The notes under the pieces: model-generated
Database searches by the model: none
Told to the model about the DNA's origin: nothing
Seen by the model: the letters and a program-made list of their open reading frames with translations, nothing else
Shown: in pieces, positions 37,741 through 47,419 of the stretch
Position numbering within the stretch: position 1 is the first letter of the stretch
Layout of the letters: each line of letters begins with the position of its first letter
Source: Bacteroidota bacterium
GTDB taxonomy: Bacteria > Bacteroidota > Bacteroidia > Bacteroidales > Paludibacteraceae
Direction of reading: 5' to 3'
Length of the DNA: 64,000 bases
Assembly (NCBI GenBank): GCA_023459355.1
Contig: JAEWUM010000040.1
Span: 62,001-126,000, forward strand
Translations under genes and position numbers: made by a program

Positions 37741-39546
37741 TCACTTTACTGATCCTTTTCTAACTAACATCCACGTTTCAGGTTTGCTGATTTCTGCAAA
37801 AGTGAATGTATCTGTTTTTTTCCCGTCAGTCATTACAGCATTAAAGCGTATATTATTCCCATTTACATTTATAATAGAAAGAGGTATTGATATCTCAGAA
37901 AGATAGCCGTTATCAGCACTTCCATCATTCATAATTCCTGAGACCTTATTTACAACATTAAAACAGGTTGTTTCAGTAGAAATCCAGTCATTCCCCGACC
38001 ATTTTGAGCAAGCTACTAAGCCTGCCGGATCAATGGTTATTTTAAGAGAATTCTCATTCAGAGAATTTGTAGTGTTGTTATGGATATATAAATCCACGTT
38101 ATCTCCTGTCGCAACATAACTATCTCGGCGTTCAACAAGTAAATACATATTTTTAGCATCCATTGCTGCACGGAAAACCGTTTGAGTCTGACTCTCGCTA
38201 CCAATAAACAGGGCATCCGTATGTGTCCAATCGTTTATATTTCCATCAACTATAATATCTTTTACCGGAGCAGTAATACGGTGATTCAGAATAAATCTTC
38301 CTATCATAATCCCTCCGCTTTTATGCATAGTTCCAATAAGACTATGAGTCCCATCAATCTCAATACTTCCCCAATAGCCAGTACCCGGAAAAGGTTGAAA
38401 CCATTCGGTGCTCCAGGATTTATGATTAAAATTACGTGCTTTGCTGTCACCAACCTTCATACTCAAAAGGCTATTAATATTACATGATATGACTGTTTCT
38501 CCTGATCTGAATTGTGCCAGATAACCTGCAGCTCCATTTACAAGATTAGTTTGACGATCAGCAGGCCCCACATTATCTCCTGTCAGATGTTGCCAATCGT
38601 TTTTTGCATAAACTAATGAAAGCATATAATAGGAGTTCTCATCGGTTGGACCATTATGCTCAATACGTGCTTCCATAAAACCAGCAAGGGTCTCTCCATC
38701 ATTCAGTAAACGAACACATGGCATCTGATCTGTATAAATACGTCTTCCCTGATTCATATATTTATACTGACGGATTACTTTATAACAATTACCAACTCCT
38801 GTCGGCGACCAAGTATTTCCTCCGTCGTTAGAAACAACCATGGAAGTACCAGAATTTCTGTAAACAGGGTCTGTATCAGTAAAATAACATTGCAGTTGGC
38901 CTGAAGGCAATTCAAGCAGATATGGCTCCCAGTTAGTACCGGTATAGATTACCTGTTCGGGACCCCATGTAAAACCATTGTCCTTACTACGTCGCATCAT
39001 TATCCCGTTATACTCCGGACTGGTTTTATACGCTTTGTTTGCCCTGAAAGCAACAACCGCAAGTATATCACCGTTTGATAAAACTGTGGCATCAGCACTT
39101 GAATACCTTCGGAGATCCTCACCCAGCGATGAAGTGATCGGCTTTTCTTCAAAAAGCAACTGTCCGTTTGACCATGTTTTAAGATCTGAACTATGAGAAT
39201 AATAAATACTTGCAGCAATTTGTGCATTCTGATACATTAGCAGATATCCACCATTTTTTTTCTTTTTAACCCGTGAGTAAATTGGTGTCGACACACCCAG
39301 AGTAGCAGACGGAACTACCATATATGAATTAAAATCCATTTCCAGAACACTTGAAGCTTCATCTCCCGCATGTGAATCAAGTTTTTCTTCTTCTTTATTT
39401 AATTCATAAATGGTATGGACTTTTACAACCTCCTCCGTTATTTTCCCCGGCCCGTTTTTATCTTCGCAAGAACCCATAAGGATACTTGTCATTACAAAAA
39501 ATATAATATTCATTATTGACTTCATTTTAACTTTTGTTTTATTCAT
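37741..39546 (-). CDS. sialidase-fold (BNR) lipoprotein with CBM9-like domain
   Basis: 601-residue lipoprotein (lipobox LMGSC). A six-bladed propeller region of about 400 residues carries Asp-boxes SKDNGFTWG and SNDGGNTWS, typical of the sialidase superfamily (GH33, GH93 or non-enzymatic BNR proteins). The C-terminal part (DGNINDWTHTDALFIG onwards) resembles a family 9 carbohydrate-binding domain. The sialidase arginine triad is not obvious, so another exo-activity such as GH93-like arabinanase is possible. The start may instead be ATG 39525. Confidence 0.78.
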   Translation of the reverse strand: MNKTKVKMKSIMNIIFFVMTSILMGSCEDKNGPGKITEEVVKVHTIYELNKEEEKLDSHAGDEASSVLEMDFNSYMVVPSATLGVSTPIYSRVKKKKNGGYLLMYQNAQIAASIYYSHSSDLKTWSNGQLLFEEKPITSSLGEDLRRYSSADATVLSNGDILAVVAFRANKAYKTSPEYNGIMMRRSKDNGFTWGPEQVIYTGTNWEPYLLELPSGQLQCYFTDTDPVYRNSGTSMVVSNDGGNTWSPTGVGNCYKVIRQYKYMNQGRRIYTDQMPCVRLLNDGETLAGFMEARIEHNGPTDENSYYMLSLVYAKNDWQHLTGDNVGPADRQTNLVNGAAGYLAQFRSGETVISCNINSLLSMKVGDSKARNFNHKSWSTEWFQPFPGTGYWGSIEIDGTHSLIGTMHKSGGIMIGRFILNHRITAPVKDIIVDGNINDWTHTDALFIGSESQTQTVFRAAMDAKNMYLLVERRDSYVATGDNVDLYIHNNTTNSLNENSLKITIDPAGLVACSKWSGNDWISTETTCFNVVNKVSGIMNDGSADNGYLSEISIPLSIINVNGNNIRFNAVMTDGKKTDTFTFAEISKPETWMLVRKGSVK

Positions 39547-39635
39547 ATCATCTTGATTTTTCTCATCTGTCTTTATCCAGACTTCTGAATAGAAAACATT
39601 TAGTTCATTTTATAATTCATTGTTTGAGTGCACCT

Positions 39636-40754
39636 TTACTTTTCTCCAGCCAGTGATTTATCTTTGGTCAATTCCCTGATAAACTCAATTTCTTTTTCAC
39701 AATAAGGTGTACCATCTGAATGATATATGTCATGAAACCAAATACGGGAATCAAAATCAGTCATATTTGCCCAGGGTAAATGAAAACTCATTTTTCCGTT
39801 TACCAAGCCCCAATTGATAGCTCCTATTTTTTCCCTTTTAAGAATCGGAAGAATCTCTTCAAAAGTAGAACGGGGGCGTCCCATGTATTCCGTACAAATC
39901 ATCGGACGATTAAACCGCTTCAGCATTTTAATAAAAGTTTCCATTTCCTCAGGGCCGTAATAACAGTGAAAGGTCATTATATCGCAATTTTCTCCCAGGA
40001 AACTAATTACGTCAAGTGCTGAAGTAGCTCCCTTGTAGCCAGGGCGAATCCACATCGGAGCAGATAATGGTTGCGATGGATTTACTTCACGCGCCCATTT
40101 GAAAACCTGACGTAACAGAGGTAGTGTCTGCGCTCCCTGATTAAAATTCTCAGGTTCATTATATAGGCACCACATCAACACACGATCATCATTTTTATAC
40201 GTTTTCAGTATATCCTGTACATATTTTTTTAGGACACCCCATGTTTCGGGGTTGTTTACTTTTGCTGCTCCTGGTGCTTGTATCCACCGACCTCCACCAT
40301 GAACACCCGGAATTGGATCGGGTTGTTTCCCTAATTTTGGACTATCATATTTACCCCCATTTGTAAAAAAAGTAATTATTAGTTTCATTCCATGCCTGTC
40401 GGCAATATCCATAAACTTATCGAGACGCATTTTGAAACCCTTAGGATCAGCTTCCCATAACATATCATGTAAGAATACACGAACAGTGTTAAAACCTAAC
40501 TCTTCGGCCATCTTCAGTTCATGATTTATTGTTATAGTATCAAAACTTTCCGTTTGCCACATTTCAAATTGATTAACGGCATTTGAAACGACATAATTCA
40601 TACCTACTGGCCATACCTGTTTTGCATACCAATCCTTTGCTTTCTCTTCGCTCCACCGTTCCGACTGATTATTTTTAGCTCCGGCAGTCAGTAAAAAACA
40701 ACAAAACAAGAAGGTATATACTAATCCTTTTTTCACTTTTATTCCTTTTCTCAT
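39636..40754 (-). CDS. GH5-like (clan GH-A) glycoside hydrolase
   Basis: Exported 372-residue (beta/alpha)8 hydrolase often labelled cellulase or 1,4-beta-xylanase in Bacteroidetes. The acid/base Glu200 lies in WCLYNEPEN and the likely nucleophile Glu289 in MICTEYMGR, as in clan GH-A. Other blocks are GFNTVRVFLHDMLW and MTFHCYYGPEE. A signal peptide covers residues 1-26. It directly follows susD, where a locus usually carries its main depolymerising enzyme. The exact family and substrate are undetermined. Confidence 0.85.
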   Translation of the reverse strand: MRKGIKVKKGLVYTFLFCCFLLTAGAKNNQSERWSEEKAKDWYAKQVWPVGMNYVVSNAVNQFEMWQTESFDTITINHELKMAEELGFNTVRVFLHDMLWEADPKGFKMRLDKFMDIADRHGMKLIITFFTNGGKYDSPKLGKQPDPIPGVHGGGRWIQAPGAAKVNNPETWGVLKKYVQDILKTYKNDDRVLMWCLYNEPENFNQGAQTLPLLRQVFKWAREVNPSQPLSAPMWIRPGYKGATSALDVISFLGENCDIMTFHCYYGPEEMETFIKMLKRFNRPMICTEYMGRPRSTFEEILPILKREKIGAINWGLVNGKMSFHLPWANMTDFDSRIWFHDIYHSDGTPYCEKEIEFIRELTKDKSLAGEK

Positions 40755-40806
40755 ATTTTTATAATCTCATTTTTATATTCGATTTTCTCATCACATTTCA
40801 GTTTAA

Positions 40807-42270
40807 TCAATATCCCGGATTCTGATCTTTATTTGGATCCATTCCCTTATTGTAAAGAAACTCCTGACTGGGGATAGCAAACCAATAACCTCCTTCTCCA
40901 ACTACAATTCCTTTTTTATTCAATACATATGAAGCTAAATTTCCTGTACGTTTGAGATCATTATAGCGTTTTCCTTCATAGCAAGTTTCATAACCACGCT
41001 CTGTAAGAACCAGGTCAATAAATTTTTCTTCTGTATTATAATCGCTTAATTTAAAGTCCACAGAAGGATCTGCTATCGTAGATTTCTTCCCATATGCACG
41101 TCGGTGCACCATGTTGAGTTTTTCCATCGCATCAGCAGTGGGAGCACCGTTTGCACGACATTCAGCTTCAGCATAAAACAATAATACATCAGCCAAACGA
41201 TAAAGAGGTAAGTCGCTACCACCTGAATCGCCAACAGCATCGGTCTCAATAAATTTTTTATTATAAATTTGATCAATACCATTTACTTTAACTACATAGA
41301 TATTGAAGGCTTTTCGTAAATCGTTGTCAGACCAATTGGCATAAAACGGGTTAGCAGCTGTTGAATGAATCGCGTAATAAGCATTACCGTTAAAGTACTG
41401 TTTTCCTCTGTTTAGCATTGCTGCAAAGGCAGAACCATATTCTTTCCCTTCGCGGTATTTCAGATAGAAGATCTCTTCAGTGGAATTTACTAATTTTGGA
41501 TGATAAAGTTTATAGAAATCATCAGGTTGGCTTACTTCCACTAAACGGTATTTCCCTGAATTGATTACTTCAAGAGCAATATCACGCGCTTTTGTCCATT
41601 CTTGTAAGTGCAAATATATTTCCGAAAGAACTGCTTTTGCGGTCATTCTTTGAGCCCGCCCTACTACTGGTTGTGACTCTGGCAGATATTCTGCAGCATA
41701 TTCCAGATCTTTAGCAGCAAAGGCAAATATTTCATTTTGTGGAATACGGGGTAAATTGGTTTCTTCACTATTTGATAATTCTTTTTCAGTTGAGAGAGGC
41801 ACCGCTCCCCATAACTGAGCCAGATGTAAATAACAAAAACCCCTCATAAAACGAGCCTCTGCAACTAATTGCTTAATCTCTTTATCTGTAGCTCCTTTTG
41901 CATCAGGGGCATAAGCAACTATCACGTTAGCAAAACGTATACTGCGATAAAAACAAGCCCATATACCATCTGTACGGGAAATAATTGTAGGATCACAACC
42001 CTGATATTGACCTACAACCTGATAAGAGCCGATGGAGCTAGAATAATCCGCGAGAGCCTCGATAGTGGTATGGTAATAACGGCTAAAGCATTCGTAACGT
42101 TTTACCTGATAATAACAGGATAAAAGTACCGCTTCAATATGTTCGGCATCAGTCATAAAACCCTGTGTGGCTTCTTTTACCGGTTTTTCTTCCAGAATTG
42201 CCATATCTTCGCAATTAGAGAAACTAAATATGGTAATTAATAATATGATTAATGTATATCTGCTTTTCAT
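40807..42270 (-). CDS. SusD/RagB glycan-binding outer-membrane lipoprotein
   Basis: Surface lipoprotein that caps the SusC channel and binds the glycan. The 487-residue chain has a signal peptide with lipobox FSNC (about Cys20) and the N-terminal SusD-like region. Helical TPR-like pairs include VAEARFMRGFCYLHLAQLWGAVPL and AKAVLSEIYLHLQEWTKARDIA. The C-terminus has LTERGYETCYEGKRYNDLKRTG, a family hallmark. It lies 28 bases after the susC half-gene. Confidence 0.95.
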   Translation of the reverse strand: MKSRYTLIILLITIFSFSNCEDMAILEEKPVKEATQGFMTDAEHIEAVLLSCYYQVKRYECFSRYYHTTIEALADYSSSIGSYQVVGQYQGCDPTIISRTDGIWACFYRSIRFANVIVAYAPDAKGATDKEIKQLVAEARFMRGFCYLHLAQLWGAVPLSTEKELSNSEETNLPRIPQNEIFAFAAKDLEYAAEYLPESQPVVGRAQRMTAKAVLSEIYLHLQEWTKARDIALEVINSGKYRLVEVSQPDDFYKLYHPKLVNSTEEIFYLKYREGKEYGSAFAAMLNRGKQYFNGNAYYAIHSTAANPFYANWSDNDLRKAFNIYVVKVNGIDQIYNKKFIETDAVGDSGGSDLPLYRLADVLLFYAEAECRANGAPTADAMEKLNMVHRRAYGKKSTIADPSVDFKLSDYNTEEKFIDLVLTERGYETCYEGKRYNDLKRTGNLASYVLNKKGIVVGEGGYWFAIPSQEFLYNKGMDPNKDQNPGY

Positions 42271-42298
42271 AATATTTGTGTAATTTATTAATGAAGAT

Positions 42299-43789
42299 TT
42301 ATAGTTGCATTCTTATACCCGTAGTAAACCCTTTTGAAGAAGGATAGGAGAAGTTGTCAACTCCCTGACTAACAGAGGATGACCCTCCATAGGTGTTCAC
42401 GTCGGGATTGTAAAACGGATAAGATGTGACAGTCAATAAGTTCTGTCCACTTAAATAAAAGACACAGGATCGAATCCAACGAAGTTTTTTTAAAGGGATA
42501 TTGTAGGCTAATTCAATGTTTTTTAATCGAAGGTAAGAACCATCATAGACAAAGCGATCTGACATTCTGAGTGAAGTAGTCGCAGCAGAAGTTAATGCGG
42601 GATATTGTGCATTCGGGTTTTCAGGCGTCCAATGATTATACAGAACTTCGCTTAGAGTGTTTATTCCACGTGCACCACTGTAGTTATAGCAAGTACTAGC
42701 CATTGCCAGTGAGTAAATATCGTTTCCATATGATCCTTGAGCATAAACACTCAGGGTAAAGTTTTTCCAGGAAACGCTGGTATTCATCCCGAAAGTACTT
42801 AGTGGATTTGGATCCCCGATAATATCTTTGTCAAGCTCATTTATCAAGCCACCACTATCGTTGTCAAGATTTTTGTATCGGATACTTCCTGCATCATCAT
42901 AACCATCTTCAACATAGCCATAAAACACTCCAATCGGTTGACCTTCACGGAGCAGGTTAATGTAATCGTTAATTATTGTAATGCTTCTCTTTGATCCGGG
43001 GACATCTTCACCGTAAGGAAGACGATGTACTTTGTTACGGTTGAATGATGCATTTACAGAAAGATCCCAAATCACAGCTTTATCAATCAAACGAGCATCT
43101 GCCTGAAATTCAAATCCATTATTCATCATGATACCAATATTTTTTGTTCCGCTGATAAATCCGCTTGATTCCGGCAATTCAACACTATTAAGCAGATCAT
43201 AAGTTTTTTTCATATAATAATCAGCTGTCAGACGAAACCTGTTTTTCCACAAACCGAGATCAAGTCCAAAATTCCACTGTGCTGTAGTTTCCCATCTCAA
43301 TGCAAAATTGAAATAACTTGACGGATGGTAGAACTGGTAGGCATCTTTCCCAAAAACAGTTGACATAGGAGTTAAAAGGTCAAAGGTTGAATAAGGACTA
43401 ATAGCTGTGTTACCTGATTCACCATAGCCGGCACGTAATTTAAGATTATGAATTATGTCAACATCTTTCAGAAAAGATTCTTCTTTAATTCTCCATGCTA
43501 AAGCAACCGAAGGGAAATAGCCCCATTTACTGCCTTTACTATATCTTGAAGATCCATCGGCACGAAAACTGACTGTTGCCAAATATCTATCATTATACGT
43601 GTAATTTAAACGCCCAAGATAAGACAACATCACCCATTTGGAGTATGTTGCCCCCGGAGTATCTTTCATTTCGGCACTCGCAATATTGTATGTACCACCC
43701 AAATCACTCATAAATCCGTGACCTGAAATTGTAGTCCCCTTACTCTCACTTTGTTCATATGTAACCCCCCCCCATCGCAGAGAAATCAT
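42299..43789 (-). CDS. SusC/RagA TonB-dependent transporter, C-terminal part (after frameshift)
   Basis: Barrel half of the SusC-type outer-membrane channel. The sequence continues from the upstream frame at VTYEQSE. It has barrel strands such as RYLATVSFRADGSSRY, LKLRAGYGESGN and TVSWKNFTLSVYAQGSYGNDIY, and ends in the usual aromatic/hydrophobic strand (GFTTGIRMQL). As it stands this part has no signal peptide and no natural start. With one G removed from the nine-G run at 43765-43773, the two parts join into one protein of about 1,095 residues, normal for a SusC with an STN domain. Confidence 0.85.
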   Translation of the reverse strand: MISLRWGGVTYEQSESKGTTISGHGFMSDLGGTYNIASAEMKDTPGATYSKWVMLSYLGRLNYTYNDRYLATVSFRADGSSRYSKGSKWGYFPSVALAWRIKEESFLKDVDIIHNLKLRAGYGESGNTAISPYSTFDLLTPMSTVFGKDAYQFYHPSSYFNFALRWETTAQWNFGLDLGLWKNRFRLTADYYMKKTYDLLNSVELPESSGFISGTKNIGIMMNNGFEFQADARLIDKAVIWDLSVNASFNRNKVHRLPYGEDVPGSKRSITIINDYINLLREGQPIGVFYGYVEDGYDDAGSIRYKNLDNDSGGLINELDKDIIGDPNPLSTFGMNTSVSWKNFTLSVYAQGSYGNDIYSLAMASTCYNYSGARGINTLSEVLYNHWTPENPNAQYPALTSAATTSLRMSDRFVYDGSYLRLKNIELAYNIPLKKLRWIRSCVFYLSGQNLLTVTSYPFYNPDVNTYGGSSSVSQGVDNFSYPSSKGFTTGIRMQL

Positions 43790-45584
43790 GTAAACCTATC
43801 TTTTTAGCATAAGTAACTGTATTATCACTATTTAAAGAAAGAGACTCCGATTGATCAATGCTGGCATCGCCGGTTGAAGTTGGATATTTTGTTGTTGTAT
43901 AATCATCCTGGCGTGCATTTGAGATATTGGCATTCAATGCTATTCTGAAAGTTAGTTCTTTTATAGGTTTATAAATCAATGCAGTATTTGCCATTGTACG
44001 GTTAGAAGTCCAAAAGTAACTTTTTTCGCGAATTTGTGCTTCCGGATTATTCTGACCAGAAGGAGAGAAAGGATAAAGTGTGCGTAAGTCTGTATAATTT
44101 TCATCCTCATCAAATGGACCGACAGTAGGTGGTGCCATGACAAAGGAACTCAGGATGCCGCTCTGTTTATTTTGTTTTGTGCGGGTATAGGTAAGGTTAC
44201 TGACAATATTAACTTTTTCTGAAATTTTTTGATTTACATTAGCATGCAGAGATATTTTGTTTATATCGCTTCCTCTTATTATTCCTTCTTCATCATAATA
44301 ACTGGCACTTAATGCCATACGTGTATTTTCGTTTCCTCCTTTTACAGAAATGGCATGCTCATCAGTTTGTGCAATCCGAAAAGCTAATTCCTGCCAATCG
44401 TATCCCACTCCGGCATAATTAATGTCTTCCTCTGAAAAAAAAGGCACACCAAAAGAATTCTGATTGATAATATTCTGGTATTGCATATATTCACTGGCTG
44501 TCATCATCGGAAGTCTTCTTGCAACAGAAGAGTATCCCAATCTACCATTATAATCGACTTGAACAGAACCTGAACTGCCTTGTTTTGTGGTTACAATAAT
44601 TACTCCGTTTGCTCCGCGGGAACCATAGATTGCTGTAGCAGAAGCATCTTTGAGCACCTCGATACTCTCAACATCTGACACGTTGAACATATTGGCTGTC
44701 CCAGGAAACCCATCTATAATCCACAAAGGATCATTTCCTCCCATAATTGAATTAGTTCCACGTATACGGATTTGAGGTGTTGCTCCTGGTTCCGAGCTGG
44801 TCATACGCACCTCAACGCCAGGCAGACGTCCTTGCAATGATTGAGCAATTGTGGTGTTACTAAATGTGGAAAGTTGGTCTCCCTGTATTGAAGCTACAGC
44901 TCCTGTAAGATCTCTTTTTTTTACCGAGCCATAACCTATACCTATTACTTTTACTTCTTCAAGCATGTATTTATTGGTTTCCATCTGCACATTTATGGTT
45001 GATCTTTGCTGAACAGCAATCTCTTTTGTCATCATGCTCAAGTGTTTAAACTCAAGAATAGCGTTTCCAGATATGTCTGGAAACGCGTAACTCCCATCAA
45101 ATCCAGTAGTAACTCCCTTCCCGGGATTATCCTTTAAAATAATTACTGCTCCAATTAGTGGTTCGTTCTTTTCATCCGTTACAACCCCGGAGACTGTAAT
45201 CAACTTTGATTCCTCCAGTTTGGCTTTTTCTTTACTTTTGCTAAGCGTAATAACTTTACCCTGAACTGAAAAAGCGATATTCGTATTTTTAAAAACCTCA
45301 TGTAGAGCCTGTTCTAATGATACATTTTTAAGTGATAATGTAATACGCTGCTCCAGATTAACTATATCACTACTGTACATGAACGAAAAACCTGATTGGT
45401 TTTCAATAAGTTTAATAACATTCCTTAGTGGGGTATTCTTTTCTGAAATAGAAATTTTAGTGTTCGATTGTGTTTGAGCAGGAACAACTTCGGTAATAGA
45501 AAAAGCGATGAGGAACACTAATAAGCATTTAATTAAGATTTTAAACCGCTTTCCCCCCGGTAGTTTTTTTATTTCTTCATTCAT
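43755..45584 (-). CDS. SusC/RagA TonB-dependent transporter, N-terminal part (frameshifted)
   Basis: N-terminal part of a SusC-type transporter, 609 residues, ending early at AMGGGYI because of the nine-G run. In order: signal peptide (to VVPAQ), STN domain (about 45-115; LRNVIKLIENQSGFSFMY) as in anti-sigma-coupled transporters, a carboxypeptidase-like domain (VSGVVTDEKNEPLIGA), the plug (AVASIQGDQL to EVLKDASATAIYGSRGANGVI) and the first barrel strands. The STN domain fits the neighbouring FecR and ECF sigma genes. The truncated product alone could not form a channel. Confidence 0.88.
   Translation of the reverse strand: MNEEIKKLPGGKRFKILIKCLLVFLIAFSITEVVPAQTQSNTKISISEKNTPLRNVIKLIENQSGFSFMYSSDIVNLEQRITLSLKNVSLEQALHEVFKNTNIAFSVQGKVITLSKSKEKAKLEESKLITVSGVVTDEKNEPLIGAVIILKDNPGKGVTTGFDGSYAFPDISGNAILEFKHLSMMTKEIAVQQRSTINVQMETNKYMLEEVKVIGIGYGSVKKRDLTGAVASIQGDQLSTFSNTTIAQSLQGRLPGVEVRMTSSEPGATPQIRIRGTNSIMGGNDPLWIIDGFPGTANMFNVSDVESIEVLKDASATAIYGSRGANGVIIVTTKQGSSGSVQVDYNGRLGYSSVARRLPMMTASEYMQYQNIINQNSFGVPFFSEEDINYAGVGYDWQELAFRIAQTDEHAISVKGGNENTRMALSASYYDEEGIIRGSDINKISLHANVNQKISEKVNIVSNLTYTRTKQNKQSGILSSFVMAPPTVGPFDEDENYTDLRTLYPFSPSGQNNPEAQIREKSYFWTSNRTMANTALIYKPIKELTFRIALNANISNARQDDYTTTKYPTSTGDASIDQSESLSLNSDNTVTYAKKIGLHDFSAMGGGYI
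43765..43773 (-). repeat. nine-G homopolymer at the susC frameshift
   Basis: Nine C on the plus strand (nine G in the coding strand) just after GCGAT. With nine G the frame ends six codons after the ATG (GGGYI-stop); with eight G it reads AMGGVTYEQ and continues through the barrel. Either a slippage-prone contingency tract or a base-calling error. Confidence 0.85.
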
Positions 45585-45804
45585 GGTGATTTAAATAAGT
45601 ACTAAGATTATACATAGAAATTCAAGTCTGCAATTGCGTAAGTATTACACATTCATATAATTAATACGTAACGAACAAAAAAACACCCCTATTCAATTAG
45701 TAATATTTTATTTCGGCTGACAACTACAGTCTGAGAATGGACATCTCATGTTATCAATACATTATAAATCCGAAGAAAATTTAAGATAGCTCAGATTTCT
45801 TTAA

Positions 45805-46809
45805 TTAATTAACATTCTTAAGTATAACTGACAATGTTTTCTCAACAATTTCAAAGCTTGTATCTTTTAAGATTACTTTTTTATCCTTATCCAATAAATA
45901 CAATGTGGGCATTGCCTTCAAATCGTAAAGTTCATTATTATTAACAGAGAATGTTCTATCATAAGCATTAATCCATTGGCGGGGGAAAGAACTTTCATAC
46001 TTAAACCATGATTTTAAATCATGATCAGTATATATGTTTAGTACTTTTAAAACCGGTATTTTACCTGTTTTCTTTGTTAATATATCTGAGATTATCTTTG
46101 ATTCTTTAATTTCATTGTGCATTGTCATACATGCCGGGCATTCAGGATTTGCAAACAATAAAATAATATATTCCGAATTAATATCATACAATTCCATTTC
46201 TACAGCGTTCGGAAGCGTAAAACTAAAGTTAGTTGCACGTGTATTTATCCGATTCTTTCTCATTAAGTTTAACTGATAAACTGCACGTGTTTTTTGCTTT
46301 GAATTTTTGATATCTAATCCCAGATATCTTTCTAAAACCGGAATATAATACTCTTCATTACGAACAGGAGAATTGGGATCAAAAAAATATTTTTCCGATA
46401 GTTTTAACAAACTCTCAAGTACAATAGGATTATTTGAATATGAAGCTATCATTTGATGTAATGACTTTACCGCTACTGAGTTCGGTACTTCTGACAAAAG
46501 ATAAATATAATCTATAAACAATCTATCGATTACACCTGTCGATTTTTTGAGTAACAAACTATCCGTTTCACACCAGTAATGCATGAGCATATATTCTTTT
46601 TTAGGTCCCTCCTGATTATAAATCAGCGGTATCTGTACAACTTTACTTTGTTGAAACGCTAAACAAGAAGCAAAAAATAATATTAAGAAAGACAAAGTGA
46701 ACAGCCACCTTAAATTATTTTTTCTTTCCCAGTTTACAAAAACAAATTGATTTCTAAGGTTTGTAAACATATTACACGCTATTTTATCTATATAATTCAA
46801 ACTTTGCAC
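45805..46809 (-). CDS. DUF5106 / thioredoxin-like envelope lipoprotein
   Basis: 334-residue protein with a hydrophobic leader and lipobox FFASC. A DUF5106-type helical region (about 75-195; DPNSPVRNEEYYIPVLERYLGL is characteristic) is followed by a thioredoxin-fold domain. The redox motif is CPAC in NPECPACMTMH, and AMPTLYLLDKDK carries the cis-Pro. It is likely an envelope thiol-disulfide protein. It sits between the sigma factor gene and susC, an unusual place in such a regulatory set. An internal ATG at 46770 could be the start. Confidence 0.82.
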   Translation of the reverse strand: MQSLNYIDKIACNMFTNLRNQFVFVNWERKNNLRWLFTLSFLILFFASCLAFQQSKVVQIPLIYNQEGPKKEYMLMHYWCETDSLLLKKSTGVIDRLFIDYIYLLSEVPNSVAVKSLHQMIASYSNNPIVLESLLKLSEKYFFDPNSPVRNEEYYIPVLERYLGLDIKNSKQKTRAVYQLNLMRKNRINTRATNFSFTLPNAVEMELYDINSEYIILLFANPECPACMTMHNEIKESKIISDILTKKTGKIPVLKVLNIYTDHDLKSWFKYESSFPRQWINAYDRTFSVNNNELYDLKAMPTLYLLDKDKKVILKDTSFEIVEKTLSVILKNVN

Positions 46810-46835
46810 TCTTTAATTGGCTATTTTTATGAAAG

Positions 46836-47408
46836 TTACAAATCTGAAAAATCAAAGAAGTGTAGTTGATTTCTTAAAGTGCGCAGAAGTGCGGTCATTT
46901 GATTCTCAACAGTTTTAATTGAAATTGATAATTTTTCGGAAATTTCTTTATTCGATAACCCTTGTTCGCGACTTAAACGAAAAATCTCACGCCGTCGTTC
47001 GGGAAGTTTATCAATAATCTTATCAGCCAACTCACATAAATTATCGAATTCTACTTTAAACTCTGTTTCTTCGGTGATATCAGAGGGAAATGCGGCATAA
47101 AAATTAGCTCGTTTTGTTTGTTCCGACTTTTGCTTGCGAAGTAAAGAAATCATTTCATTATATGCTATTGAGAAAAGCAAAGATTTAATTGACTTGGTTT
47201 TATCAAGCAATGCTCTTTTTTTCCATAACAGGATGAACACATTCTGCGTAACATCCTCTGCAATATAGTAATCCTTAGAGATACTCAGCACAAACCCGAA
47301 AATTGTTTCTGAATATCTGAAAAACAGCATATCGAATGCTTTTAGCTCACTTTTTGGAGACAAAAGCATTTCTATTAAGTCAATATCTGATAATTTTGTG
47401 TTTTTCAA
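46836..47408 (-). CDS. ECF RNA polymerase sigma factor
   Basis: 190-residue sigma-70 family protein of the extracytoplasmic-function type. Region 2 includes FRYSETIFGFVLSISKDYYIAEDVTQNVFILLWKKR; region 4 is the helix-turn-helix near GLSNKEISEKLSISIKTVENQM. Expected to direct transcription of the susC operon when released by the FecR protein. It starts 11 bases after the stop of the FecR gene, so the two are co-transcribed with the anti-sigma gene first. Confidence 0.93.
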   Translation of the reverse strand: MKNTKLSDIDLIEMLLSPKSELKAFDMLFFRYSETIFGFVLSISKDYYIAEDVTQNVFILLWKKRALLDKTKSIKSLLFSIAYNEMISLLRKQKSEQTKRANFYAAFPSDITEETEFKVEFDNLCELADKIIDKLPERRREIFRLSREQGLSNKEISEKLSISIKTVENQMTALLRTLRNQLHFFDFSDL

Positions 47409-47419
47409 TGATGATAATT

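Noticed and set aside
37741..39546. Firm GH33 sialidase assignment
   Set aside because: Asp-boxes are present, but the catalytic Arg triad and Tyr/Glu pair could not be placed, so only the fold is called.
43755..43789. Programmed ribosomal frameshift in susC
   Set aside because: There is no downstream pseudoknot or slippery heptamer context of a known type, and SusC proteins are not known to use frameshifting; tract-length variation or a sequencing error is simpler.
45541..45570. Six-G run near the susC start as a second switch
   Set aside because: It is in frame and shorter than typical contingency tracts; there is no sign of a frame change.
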